Positions 24,401-35,680 of a stretch of DNA of 64,000 nt are shown here, one piece after another. A model generated the notes under the pieces. The model was not told where the DNA came from. It searched no databases and saw only the letters and a list, made by a program, of their open reading frames with translations. The first letter of the stretch is position 1; every line of letters begins with the position of its first letter. A program made the translations under genes and the position numbers. Source of the stretch: Aquanectria penicillioides (Eukaryota; Ascomycota; Sordariomycetes; Hypocreales; Nectriaceae); contig PYIU01000002.1 of assembly GCA_003415625.1 (NCBI GenBank), positions 4,650,001-4,714,000 of the forward strand, written 5' to 3'.

Positions 24401-26868
24401 CCGCCATTTCGTCGACGGATTTGCTGCGTTGTTCTGCGTTGAGTTTCGTGCCCGTCACGGGCTAGAGGGCTGACTGGCAAAATCACTTGCGGGTGGACAA
24501 CGGTGGGACCCAAAGGAGTAGCACTTCGGCGTAGTCCGCGCCGGCGCCTCCTTCCAAATCGAGACACGCAGGAAGACTTTACCCTATGGCGGCGTAACTA
24601 CCATCGGAGCCAATTGTCCACCGTCAATGGTCCGTCTGTCACTCCGGGTCATCACGATTCTGTTAGTCCACAACAGCCTTGATGGTAGGCGGCTTCTGAG
24701 GCTTCTGGTAAGGTGCCAGTGCCGGGACGGGGGCCGTAATTGCCTGGTCCCAGCACGTAGTTAGCAGCCCCTCCAGTGGGGGACAAGCTTTTCAGCCGGG
24801 GGGGGGGGACGGGTTCTAGGTACAACGGCATTTGATGGGAGAAAGGGGATCTGGATCGGATCGCCCTCCTGTCGAACGATTTTCTACGATTCGTTCCAGG
24901 ACGCTTCACCACAGAGTGATCAATGATTAACCACGAGTGTCTTGAGTGGGAAGTGTCTCGAAATGAGGGTTGATTTCCAAGCACATTTTCTTTTACCTGG
25001 TCGTCATGTCCAGATGGAGTGACGGGGACGAGGGTAGGATGGGACTCAGAATTGCATACAGAGCCGAGTCACCAGCGATGACTTTGTCTACCAGCAGCTT
25101 AAGGTCCGAGACACCCTAGGCGGTCCCCCTCTCCAATTCATAGTCAACGCAAACTGGGCTACTGGCGAATGCCAAAACGCATTGTGGGATTCGTCTCAAG
25201 GGATGTCGCCCCGCATCGAAGCAACACACGTCAGAAAATGTGAACTTGCGGAGAGGGAGTGCACGTCAAGATGGCACGCAAGGCACGTATGAGATGAAGT
25301 ACAGTGAATCTTCGTACAGCCTCTGCGCTGCAGGTGACCAGACGGGACGGGAGAGCCTACACGGTGCATTTTAGGGGGTGGGTGGTGGGTGGTCCAGCGG
25401 AGGGGCCCACTGCACTCAACACACAGACACCCCACCCTTCACCACCAGCTTGTTCCGGAAGCCACTGCATGCAGCACTGATGCGCCTTGGAGCCTGGTAA
25501 CTTAGCCCTGGATGCCACGCTATGCTGGGCTTCCCCGGAATGATTGTTCATGGTGACATCAAGCTAGTACCTCCAAAACAGGGAGCCCGGGAGGCGGTCC
25601 TCGTGACCTTGGGGGCAAATACCTACCAGTTGCGCCAACTCCGGCACCGAGCCCAGTTACTGACCACGTCTTTACAAATTGGCCAAGCAAGCAAGAAAAC
25701 AACCCGAGTACAGAGTACATGTACGATGGCACAATTGTTCGGCTGCTTACTTGACCTTACTCAACTCCTCGGCGTCATTTCACTTTCCCTCCAGGTCACT
25801 TGCCGCCTGTTCATTCCTACTACCCCGGCTTTTGTTTCTGCCTCCGTGTCTTGACTGTGTCTAATTCTGTATGCCAGCTCCGCCTCTCTCCTCCTACCCT
25901 TGCCTCCCCGACCTGCTTTATGCCCCTTTTGGTTCCTGGATGAGAGTCGGTCTGGATGCTGCAATACAGCAGACTCTGCCCCTGCCCGGGTCAATTCCCA
26001 GGCCAAGTCCGTTTGTGGGGTTGTGATCACAGACAAAAATCCTACACAGTAGTCGTATGTCCCCCTGATTCCCTGTCACGCACCCCCTTGCCCACCTATG
26101 GCCCCTCCATTTCACCCATCCATCCATCCATCCATCCGCCCAAATAGAGGCGGCGGCGAACAAAAAAGAAACCTGCTGAACAATCCTTGGGCTAGCTGGG
26201 GTGGACATGAGTGGAAAAACTTGCCCAGGTGCCCCCATTTTCAACCGCACCCACTTGGCTTCCAAGATGCACACCCCCCCTACCAGGGCTGGTAGCCACC
26301 CCCGGACGCCCCCGGTACCATTCTCCGTCGTACGGACTACTGGCCAAGTGACCCGGCCCACCGGCGCCTGCTAATTCTTACACACTCCCCCACGTCACTT
26401 GCACAAGCACGGCCGCCATGTACTGGCTCGGTTGAGGTCTGTCCAGGCCTGGGCCACGGCTTTCTCCCCGTTGTTTGAAGCCTGAGAATGTCGTTTTTTT
26501 CTCGTCATAGCCCTTATAATAGAACCCTCTCGTCCCCCTAGCCCCCCGGAATTCGCTGCCCTCGGTACCTGGCGAATTCCAACTTCAACCTCACGAGTCT
26601 TTTTAGCTTTCCCGTCGTTTAGTTCTTCCCAATTTCTTGTTCGCACTGCCATTGCGTTGTTGCTTCCTTGAGCCTGATACCTGCCTTGACTCATCACCTT
26701 GCTGCCCTTGGGTGTGTCTACATGTACACTGAACTCGGCCTCCGGTTGCCGTCCCGTCAACTCCGACCCGTCCCCCTACTTTTCAACTCCAAAGGATCCT
26801 TCGAGCCTTGTTTTTACACTCATCCCGCTTGCACCAACCTCGACCTTCACCCTTCACATACTCTCGAA
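21498..26868. other. 5.4-kb gene-free stretch
   Basis: This is the largest spacer in the window, between the divergent DPP III and gluconokinase genes. I found no recognisable protein, rRNA, complete tRNA, terminal inverted repeats or transposase motifs. It is not conspicuously AT-rich, so strong RIP decay is not evident by eye. Visible items are an AP-1/Gcn4-type TGACTCA at 21961-21967, a G run at about 24800 and a CATC tract at about 26115-26138. Open frames reach about 150 codons but overlap antisense frames and lack domains. Confidence 0.5.
26115..26138. repeat. CATC tetranucleotide microsatellite
   Basis: About six tandem CATC units in the upstream region of the gluconokinase gene. Confidence 0.85.
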
Positions 26869-27655
26869 ATGCTGTCTTACGACTCTTCTCCCATCTCCAT
26901 CAAGGGCCACAAGGCCCCGGCCTCTGTCCCGCTGCCACCTTCGCTGCAGGCAACCCCCACCACCCCATCACCTCTAGCGAACCCATCCACCTTAAATTCC
27001 CTGGTCAATGGTCATCAGACCAAAGACCAGCAGCATATTTGGCTGGTTACGGGCCCTGCTGGCTGTGGAAAGACGACCATTGCCGAGTATTTGGCAAACA
27101 CTCTTGACATGCCTTACATTGAGGGCGACTCGGTGAGTTGACTCTTTGGCCTCCGTGGCGTGGCCGTCTCGGCTCCGGTTTACACGCTCTCGCCACTAAC
27201 ACGCTTTTTAGTTCCACCCACCAGCGAATGTCGAGAAGATGCGCAACGGCACTCCCTTGACTGACGCTGATCGATGGGATTGGCTGACAGCTCTCCGAGA
27301 AGAGTCGATTCACCAGATCAACGCTGGAGCAAGTGGTGTCGTCCTTACCTGCTCGGCCCTCAAGCGCAAATATCGAGACGTGATCCGCGTCGCCGGTTAC
27401 TTCGACCATCGCCTTCTCATCCACTTCATCTTCCTTGACGCCCCCGAGGAAGTGCTGTTAGCACGCGTCACACAACGACAGAACCATTATATGGGCGCCA
27501 ACATGGTCCACAGCCAGTTCGAGATTCTAGAGCGTCCCACCGCCGATGAGAAGGATGTCGTCAAGATCGATGTCAGCCGATCCATCGATGAGGTCAAGCA
27601 AGATGCCTTGGCTAGTGTCTTAGAGACTATGACCGAGACCAATGACGAGCTATAG
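26869..27655 (+). CDS. Gluconokinase
   Basis: Two exons (26869..27132, 27212..27655) give 235 aa. It phosphorylates D-gluconate to 6-phosphogluconate, feeding the pentose phosphate pathway (EC 2.7.1.12). After a Pro/Ser-rich 50-residue N-terminal extension comes the P-loop GPAGCGKTT (62-70), then EGDSFHPPANVEKM spanning the splice site, LTDADRWDWL, TCSALKRKYRD and HFIFLDAPEEV, all typical of the GntK/IdnK family. The start at 26869 is chosen because it begins the conserved protein soonest; another ATG in frame at 26722 would add 49 residues of low-complexity leader. It is convergent with the E2 gene. Confidence 0.92.
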
Positions 27656-29084
27656 ACGACCTGCATTACCTCATATTCATACTTTGGACTCGCACTCACA
27701 CTCACATCACCCACTCTCATCCCGCGACACACACCGAGTCACACAAAGATATACTTTCAATGATGCCGCATTCGCAAAAAATTGGTTTAGCCAGGAGTCA
27801 GTAGCGTTTCAAGTCAGATTTTTTTATTGGTTGTAATTGGATTTTTCCAGTCCTGGAGTTTGTTTTATTTCAATCGAGTTTGACGTTGCGTTTTGGATCA
27901 AAACCATTCGGTTGGCCGTTGGGCCGCTCCTCGGAGAGGTCTCCGATCCGGCCTAAGCCGAGCCTTGGGGCTGGGTTGGATGCCGCCCCCGCAAAGTCAA
28001 CTAAATTAGAGCCGTCACACCAAATGTACATACAGACAATGATGCCCTTTGCGGCGGCAACGCGCGCGGGGTGCGGGGGGGAAAGGATGCAAGGGAGGGT
28101 GGGCAGCATGTTATGCTTGCATGGATTGGATGAAAAGAGGAGACCTGGGAAAACAGGAGATGGAGGGGGAACTTGGAATAAGTTACGTACGGGTGCGATT
28201 TGGGGGATGGGTTGGGTTGTGTAACCCACCACCGCTTCGTCGCCCTGCGGCCGTCCACAGTCATCATTCATCATTTCAGCATGTTCCATGATGCGTGTTG
28301 CGTGGTGCATGTCGTCTGCCGCCTGTCAGATAGTCTCCGGTGTGAGCAAATGGAATCTTGACAGAACAGAAGCACGCCTCTTGCGTCCCACCCAGGTACA
28401 TTGCCTTAAACCAAATGACACAATGTTCCTTGTCTTGGCCACTCTTAATACAGTAATTACCACTCATTGCAGGCACCTGTTAATCCATCTACCCCTCGCC
28501 TAATCACCAGGCCCTGGCCGAGCGGGGGGCACAGCTTCGGGCAAGGTGACCATGTAAGTGATCCAAATAGGCAATTATTCAACTGCGTTGCTCGACAAGA
28601 GCGTGGGTGCATATGGCAAAGAAGGGAGCTGATGAAACCTAGGCCATTGAATTGGCTACAACTAATTGGAAATGCATCAATATGTGCAATAAGCTAGCGT
28701 TATATGGAGGTGTTGTGAAAAAAAAAAAGTTCGTGTTTTCATTATTTGCTAAGTGGATCTTGTTCATTGAACACTATCCGTAGATTTTTATGGTGTGCTG
28801 TGATGACCCAACTCGGAGATGGTCAACGCCGCCCTGCATGAACATCACGAAAGAGGCGACGTACAGCTACACCCGACGCACACCGAGGTCACAAGAAGGT
28901 TCAGCCATCTCAGCTGCTTACAAGCATTATGCTAATTCATTCTCATCTTTGCATGCATTTCGTTTAGCTCCAGCCTGACCGGTGCTCCTGCCTGTCTAGG
29001 GTACGTCTATCGAGTGTGAGGCCCCCCTCTGTCCCAGATCTGATATCGATATCTTACCCCCTCCGCTTTAGCCAACCGCCATGC
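27656..29084. other. Convergent intergenic region, no gene seen
   Basis: 1.4 kb between the 3' ends of the gluconokinase and E2 genes. Open frames are short and overlap on both strands. An A-rich run lies near 28720. Confidence 0.5.
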
Positions 29085-30624
29085 TTATTTCAATCGCATA
29101 ACCATGATGTCCGGGTCCTCGATGATATTCCTGACGACCTCTGCAGCCCGCGCCATGGTCGCGCCGTCTATCACCCTGTGGTCGGCGCTCCAGCTGAAGT
29201 TGCAGACCTGCTTCTTGACAACCTGATCGTCCTCGTCAAACGCCGGCACGGTGCGCATGCGCCCGATTCCTAGGATCGCCACCTCACGCTCCACAATGAC
29301 GGGGCTGACATAGGTGCCGCCGATGTTGCCAATATTGGACACCGTGATAGTGCCACCAGTGAAGTCGGCCGGCGACAGCTTGCCCTGCGCCGCCAGGCCC
29401 TGCAGGCGCGAAAGCTCCATCGCAATCGACCCGATGCTCAGGCTGCCGACGTTCTTGATAACAGGCACCATGAGACCCTGGGGCGTGTCCATGGCAACAC
29501 CAATATTGTGCTGAGATCGGTGGACCAGGCACGGCTTGTGGGTCTTAGGGTCTATGTCTACTCTCGCATTCAGCATGGGGTACTGGTAGAGAGCCAGTGA
29601 GACAGCTTTGATGACAAAAGGCAGGTAGGACAGTTTGTTGGGCTGACCATCTCCAATTGGACCCTGCGCCAGGACGCGGTTGAGGCGATGACGCAGATCC
29701 ACGAGGTTCGAAAAGTCTATCTCGTCGGCGTACAGGAAATGAGGAATGGTGAGAGAGCGCGTCATAGTCTTGAACATCTGAAGCTGTGTGTTGGAGAGAG
29801 GCACGACGGTTTCCGCCTGGACAGAGGTGTCCTGGAGAATAGCGGATCCAGAAGCTGACGATGCTTCTTGGGCATTGGAATTGGCATCTCTAGCCTTTAC
29901 GAACTTGTAAATGTCTTCCTTGAGGACTCTGCCGTCCTTGCCCGTCCCATCGATATCCAGGATATCAATGTTGAGCTCCTTGGACAAGTGTCTGACAGCC
30001 GGAGTGGCAAGGCTTGCACACTTGCCCTTCTCTTTGGGCACTGTAGACGGAGTCTCTTGAAGAGGAACTTCAGCCTTAATAAGTTGCTCAATTGCTGGAG
30101 GCGGAGTAGATATGTCTTTCTTCTCGGGTTCCTCGGCAATCAAGGACGCGACATCCTCAGGTTTGGCGTCACCCTCGATATCAATGTCGACGAATGGCTT
30201 CCCTACTTTGGCCATCTCACCGGCCTCGTAGTGGAGATTCTTTACCACTCCCGAAAAGCGACTGGTAATCTCAACGGAAGCTTTATCGCTCTGCACCTCG
30301 CATAACGGGGAGAATTCCTCGACGCGGGCGCCAGGCTCCACGAACCACTGAATGACCTCGCATTCAACGATGCCTAGATGTATGCCTTGTCAATCCCACT
30401 GCCTTTCCTATGTTCCTAGAGCCCATTGTAATGTACATAGGCAATCACTTACCTTCACCAATGTCGGCTAGCAGTACCGGCTTAACCACCATTAACCTTC
30501 GAGACTCGCTGAACCATCTGGGAGACGAATTGTCGAATGGCCGTGATGTCATGGCCATCCGGCTTACGCCTTTGGCCGTCTGCCATTGCTTTTGCAGCAC
30601 TCGAGATCCGCGCTGGAGAAACAT
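29085..30624 (-). CDS. Branched-chain 2-oxoacid dehydrogenase E2 (dihydrolipoyl transacylase)
   Basis: Two exons (30624..30453, 30373..29085) give 486 aa. It is the core acyltransferase of the mitochondrial complex that degrades Leu, Ile and Val keto acids. An Arg/Ser-rich presequence (MFLQRGSRVLQKQWQ) is followed by a lipoyl domain with lipoyl Lys88 in SDKAS. Next is an E3-binding domain (about 179-216, ATPAVRHLSKELNID), then the catalytic domain ending in DHRVIDGA (His456, Asp460). LYADEIDFSNLVDLR and the SWSADHRV context favour the branched-chain E2 over pyruvate or oxoglutarate E2. The intron sits inside the ADIGEG motif of the lipoyl domain. It is head-to-head with ATP10 across 334 bp. 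Confidence 0.93.
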
Positions 30625-30958
30625 GATAGCTGTAAGTTGAACCTGAAAGGAAAAGAATCAGACACAGTCATCTTGAGCCGAGTAAATGAAGGAGAGGAGC
30701 TGCTGGGAATGCAAAGCCGATGGCTTCAGTCGGCATTGGTATCATTGCCCGTGAAGCTCCCCGCGGATAGCCGAGTCTGGGGATGACGGTGCACTAAACC
30801 CGATCTGGCCGCCCTCCCCACGCTCGACCGACTGCTCCGTGCTCACGGATCGGCGGCGTTTCTGAGCTCCGACCGGAGGAAGCGTGGGCCTTGGGCCGTG
30901 AAATTTCCAAAGTAGCCGAACCACCACCGCAACAACCCGCAGCGCGACCCAGCCCACC
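30625..30958. promoter_or_regulatory. Shared divergent promoter of BCKDH E2 and ATP10
   Basis: 334 bp separate the two ATGs, so both promoters must lie here. Both products are mitochondrial. No TATA box or named factor site stands out. Confidence 0.5.
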
Positions 30959-32068
30959 ATGGCATCACGACGCTTTGAGCTGGCCTTGGCTGGCGTCTAC
31001 CGCAGGCCGCTGACATGCCTCTTCTGCGAGGCCCGCCGCTCATTCACCTCGTCTGCGACCCGCGCGGCGAGCACCGAAAAGCCCGCGTCTGGGACCTCCA
31101 TGGACCCCCAAGCCAACCTCAAAGGCACCCCGATTGAAGCCCCACGAAGCTACGGCAAGCGATTCAAGGGAAAATTCACTCCAAAGCCCCTACCTCGCCC
31201 CATTGGCATGCCTCTTCCGCCCAAGGAGGGCGAGAACACTGGCATTGACCACCGATCCATGAAGCAACGTCGCGAAGACTTTGTCGACTACGACAAGCAC
31301 CTGCAAAGACGAAAGGAGCTGTGAGCAACCCATTCTATTTCATGCCCTGGACGTATTTGGAGAACATCCGTTGACTCTGGACCTCTTAGGACTGCCAAGA
31401 TATCGAGACCATACTTTCGAGATTGGGGCAACCTGCAATACCATGAAGGCAAGTCCTTCATTGCGCCACCACGGCTCTTCAAGGCAGAGCTATCGCTCTT
31501 CTTCCCCAATTTCTACGGCGAGACACTCCTCAAGACCGACCGAAACCCACGCGATACAACTCCCCTCCTAACAGGCAAGGCAAGCGTCGTCGCTTTTTTC
31601 AACAGCCGTTGGGCCGAGCAACAAGTTGCCTCGTTCACATCCAAGGAGCACAACCCAGCTCTCCACGAGATGCTAGCCATGCACGGCGACCAGGCCCAGC
31701 TGGTCAACATCAACTACGAAGACAACGCAGGCAAGGCATGGCTTGTGCGCTTTTTTATGAGTTCACTGCGTAAGCAGTTCCCCGAGAAGGACTGGGACAA
31801 ATACTTTCTCGTGCGCCGAGGTGTCACGGACGATATCCGTGAATCCATTGGTCTACTGAATAGCAAAGTCGGCTACGTCTACTTGGTGGACCAGTACTGC
31901 CGGGTGCGATGGGCTGGAAGCGGCCAGAGCCATCCCGATGAGCTGGAGGGCTTGGTCAAGGGACTCGGACGATTGGTTGATGAGATTCAGAGGGATGCGT
32001 CGCTACCCGCAACGGCGCGGGAGCAGCACCCAGGAAAGCAGCATCTTGAGGTCCCAAAAGCATTGTAA
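30959..32068 (+). CDS. ATP10: F1Fo ATP synthase assembly factor Atp10
   Basis: Two exons (30959..31320, 31390..32068) give 346 aa. It is a mitochondrial inner-membrane factor that chaperones Fo subunit 6. An Arg-rich presequence (MASRRFELALAG..RRSFTSSATRAAS) is followed by a basic Pro-rich stretch, then the ATP10 domain with RPYFRDWGNL, FFPNFYGETL, VVAFFNSRWAE, INYEDNAGKAWLV and GYVYLVDQYCRVRWAGSG. Skipping the intron would end the protein at the donor (TGA within GTGAGC), so the splice is required. It is convergent with GOS1, 133 bp apart. Confidence 0.92.
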
Positions 32069-32201
32069 TTCATAACCCTCCGTCATGAAAGGGTTCTTGT
32101 AACTTAGATATACCATGTCCCCGCCATACTGTACAACAAATGCACGCTGATACCCCATAACGCCTATGCGATATATGCAATCCTCCTGTCCAAGTGGCTT
32201 A

Positions 32202-33003
32202 TTACAACATCCACCAGAATATGATGAAACACAGAGCAATGAAGCTTCCCATAATTATACCGTCTCTTCTCTTCTTTGCTGATATCCTCCCGATCAGCGA
32301 GTTAAGGCCCGGAACTTGGCTCGCGGCGTGGTTGATTCTGCGGTTGATGCTGGACAGCGTCTCGCGCTGCCAGTTGAAACTGTCATTCACTGCATAAGCT
32401 GTGCTCAGCACATTGTCCATGGTGTTGTGGCTGCGGTCGATGCGGTCGCGCTCATCAAGCATATACTCTGCCTCGGCGGCCTCAGGGTTGTTGGCGCGAT
32501 ACTCATCAATGTCGGAGCGGATATTGGTGAGCAGGTTGGCCCGGTTGCGGGCTTCTTGGAGAGTCGAACGCAAACGGATCAGATCTCGCTTGTGGCTGGA
32601 AAGTTTCTCGCGAAGAAGGGAGAGGTTGTTCTGCTTTAGTGCAGAAGATGTGAGGGTTGCTTCGGAATCGAGGAGACGGGCGAGTTGGATGATTGTAGAT
32701 TCACGCTGAGGGGACGTCGAGTCAGTATACGCCGGGCGGCCCGGGAGGTTGGGAGTTGAAAGGCTTACCGTTTCCAAAACTTCTTCCAACTTGCGCTCGG
32801 TTTCGCGCTCTTCTTCTGTAGGTTTCGCTGGGATGTTGGAGGCTGTGGAGAACTGCGAGTAGGTGGAAAACAGGTGCTCAGTCTGCAACGACGTCAGCTA
32901 GCTTCTCCAGGCGCATGATGCCACTGAGACCAACCTGAGTTTCTAAGGTTCGGGCCTGCTGCCGCAGCTGAGCCCAACCGGCATTACCTGATGCAGAGGC
33001 CAT
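32202..33003 (-). CDS. GOS1: Golgi Qb-SNARE Gos1
   Basis: Three exons (33003..32935, 32882..32769, 32705..32202) give 228 aa, matching the family. It acts in intra-Golgi and endosome-to-Golgi fusion with Sed5, Ykt6 and Sft1. The N-terminal helical region (WAQLRQQARTLETQ, TERKLEEVLET) leads to a SNARE motif (about 140-205) with YMLDERDRID and QRETLSSINRRI, then a C-terminal TM (IIMGSFIALCFIIFWWML) and no luminal tail. Intron 2 (63 nt) is a multiple of three without an in-frame stop, so retention would add 21 Pro/Ser-rich residues; the spliced form is the one that fits the family. Confidence 0.94.
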
Positions 33004-33438
33004 GATAACAAAAACAGAAATTGCTGTGAAAGATACGATGGAGTGGGTTTTGTAGACGCGCAAGGCAACACTCTGTCGACTGCCAACTCCCTGACGACGA
33101 CGGCCGACACCTGGTCCCATCCCGGAGCGTCAGAAGGGGCAGAATTTCTCACCGCCTGCACTAGCGTCATCAACAAGTCACGGGTATCATCACGTGGGCT
33201 GCAGGACCCCTCAAGAGGTGGCTGATCCCACTAGCCAATGAAAAATTGCAAAACTGCTCATATTCTCCACTTTTGCACCCACGTTCTTCAAGCCCTAGGG
33301 CAATTTTTCACTTCTCGGCAAACTCCTCTAAATTCCTACGCATACGATCTATCGCGACACGGACGGTGACGGTCGAGGCTGATATTTTCGCAACACACTC
33401 GTCGACTAACTTCGCACACCACTTCGAAGATAATCAAG
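33004..33438. promoter_or_regulatory. Shared divergent promoter of GOS1 and RPL35
   Basis: 435 bp between the two start codons. It contains TC-rich and AC-rich stretches near the ribosomal gene side. No specific factor site was identified. Confidence 0.4.
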
Positions 33439-34212
33439 ATGGTGAGTGCACACCTTCTTGCCCCCTTTCAGATCGACCGTACCGCGTTTCGTTGTTGGCC
33501 TTGTCGGATTTGACAACCCCCCTCGACGTTTTCGACATCGACGGCACACACAAATTCACGATCGCTTATCCCCCCCTTCTTCGAATTCCTCTCCTCGATA
33601 TGAATCAACCACGTCACTCAAGGATATGAATGGAATGGGTTGCTGACAGGATGCAGTCGTCGAGCAAGGTCAAGGCTGGTGCGCTCTGGGGCAAGAACAA
33701 GGATGAGTTGGTGAAGCAGCTCAGCGAGCTCAAGACTGAGCTCGGCCAGCTTCGCATCCAGAAGGTCGCCTCTTCTGGCAGCAAGCTCAACAGAATGTGA
33801 GGCGAACCCTAGTCCCAATGCCTAATTCTGGCATCGAGAAAATGCGGCATACTGATATGTTGAATTTCTAGCCACGACATCCGCAAGTCGATCGCTCGTG
33901 TCCTCACTGTCATCAACGCCAAGCAGAGGGCTCAGCTCCGTCTGTTCTACAAGAACAAGAAGTACGCTCCCCTCGACCTCCGACCCAAGCAGACCCGTGC
34001 CATCCGCCGCCGATTGTCGCCTGAGGAGAAGTCCCGTGTGTTGGAGAAGGCCAAGAAGCGCAACGTCCACTTCCCCCAGCGCAAGTTCGCGATCAAGGTA
34101 CGTGAATGCCCATCGTCTTCGCCGTAGTAGGGCCAGCATGTGAACCTGCTACGGACCATGGCGTCTGATATTGCAGTGGGCACACTTGGTTAACATCGAT
34201 TCACAGGCTTAA
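33439..34212 (+). CDS. RPL35: 60S ribosomal protein uL29 (L35)
   Basis: Four exons (33439..33441, 33657..33796, 33872..34097, 34207..34212) give 124 aa. It is located at the polypeptide exit tunnel and contacts SRP and chaperones. The first exon is only the ATG codon followed by GTGAGT, and the last is Ala plus the stop. This gives MSSSKVKAG at the start and KFAIKA at the end, both standard for fungal L35. Core motifs include [31 protein letters not shown] and [13 protein letters not shown]. The alternative ATG at 33651 inside intron 1 would give MQSSSK and cannot be excluded, but the canonical splice is preferred. Confidence 0.93.
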
Positions 34213-35680
34213 ATGGTTTACAATGCTTGGAGTGCGAAAGGACATCTGGGTAGAAAGGAAACGGGGTATGGAGGGCGCGGCGTGCTTTTCTCTGAACAAA
34301 AGGCTTCGAAATTTGCATCGCATGGCTCAGGGAATCTCGGTCTGACTTGTACTTATTTCCCGGTTTGGGCCTCGTTCTGGGACGGGATGTCCACACGTTG
34401 GGCTGCCCAGACAAGGTAGCCTATAAAAAAAACAATGAGGACATGATCAAGAATGCCGACACATATGTGCATGCTACCGTTCTAAAAGTTGTTATCGACA
34501 CGCCTAGTTGTGTGAAGTTCGAATGGTGACATGCCAAGTGTTGATATCTTCAAAGGAGTTTTTTTTTTTTTTTCTTACTAGAATGGCCATTGTACTAGAT
34601 TTGACTTGGCGTTGAAATAATTATCTCCGAACCGAACCGACCAAGAAATTACTTAGACCCGGCATCACCCACCACGCAACCTCCCAATTCTTCCGATCGG
34701 ACCCTGGGGATTGTTCCTTGTTTAGGCATCATGGAATGGCAAGAAGTCGATGCCCACCTACATCCCTCTTCGCCATGATCTACAGGCATTCCTGTCCAAC
34801 CAAGTTCCCAGTTCGCCATTGCCAGCCCTTCGGAACGGACGTGCCCGCATCGGACCACGCCACGGACCCCAACAGCTAACGTTTCCCAACAGCGGTGATC
34901 ATCAGAGCCTTTAAGGATTTATGTTGCCTTGGCCTTCCGGCGCTTTTTCCTGTCCCTCCATTCTCCCTTCCCCTTCTTTGTCGAGCTCGGGTGGTTCCCT
35001 TGGTGTAACATTGGCCATTTTCGTTGGTCTGAGAGGCACCCGATCGGAGTTATATGAACATGCAGCGTCCCCGCAAACCGCAGTCATCAAGAGCCTCCTC
35101 ATATGAATTATCCATTCCAAACACCTGGATGTGCCTTCACCGACAACGCAAGATAACGATATAATCCTCCCTCGGGACTATTCTCCATCCACCAGGCGCA
35201 CTCGAATCATTGCTTTTCCTCGAAAGGCCGAAATGGGGTGATTAGGGCTGTTCCTTATCCTAGTGGGATTCTACCTACCGTGCAACGCTACAGCGAGATC
35301 CGCACCACCATGGATGGTCCTATGCCTTTAATGGCGTTAATCAACTGAACCATACGAAACTAAAGGGACTGTATTAGCTGCGCTATAGTGGCTGCTACCT
35401 AATCATAAGACAGACCTTTGATGGAATCGTGGTCTCGTACTCCTAGGTGGGTATCTATTGAATCCGACTTTTTCCCCATTTCGACAACCCGTGTTGCGTG
35501 TGGAGCAACACTCATCCATAAAACACCATAATCAATCCAATGAGAGAGATGCCACCCCATTTACCTAGCTCCACCAACTCCAATTACGACACATCAACCA
35601 AAAACAGAAAGGTAGAAACAAGCACTTGGGTGCTCAATGCGCCGAAACACCAGGACCTCTTTCACTCTTTTTTTTTTTGT
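34213..35680. other. Convergent intergenic region, no gene seen
   Basis: 1.47 kb between RPL35 and the zinc-finger gene, with a T-run at about 34559-34573 and another near 35670. No supported gene. Confidence 0.5.

Noticed and set aside
28511..28560. tRNA-like GGCCGAGCGG box
   Set aside because: Only the D-arm-like string matches Ser/Leu tRNAs; no T-arm or acceptor pairing is found nearby.
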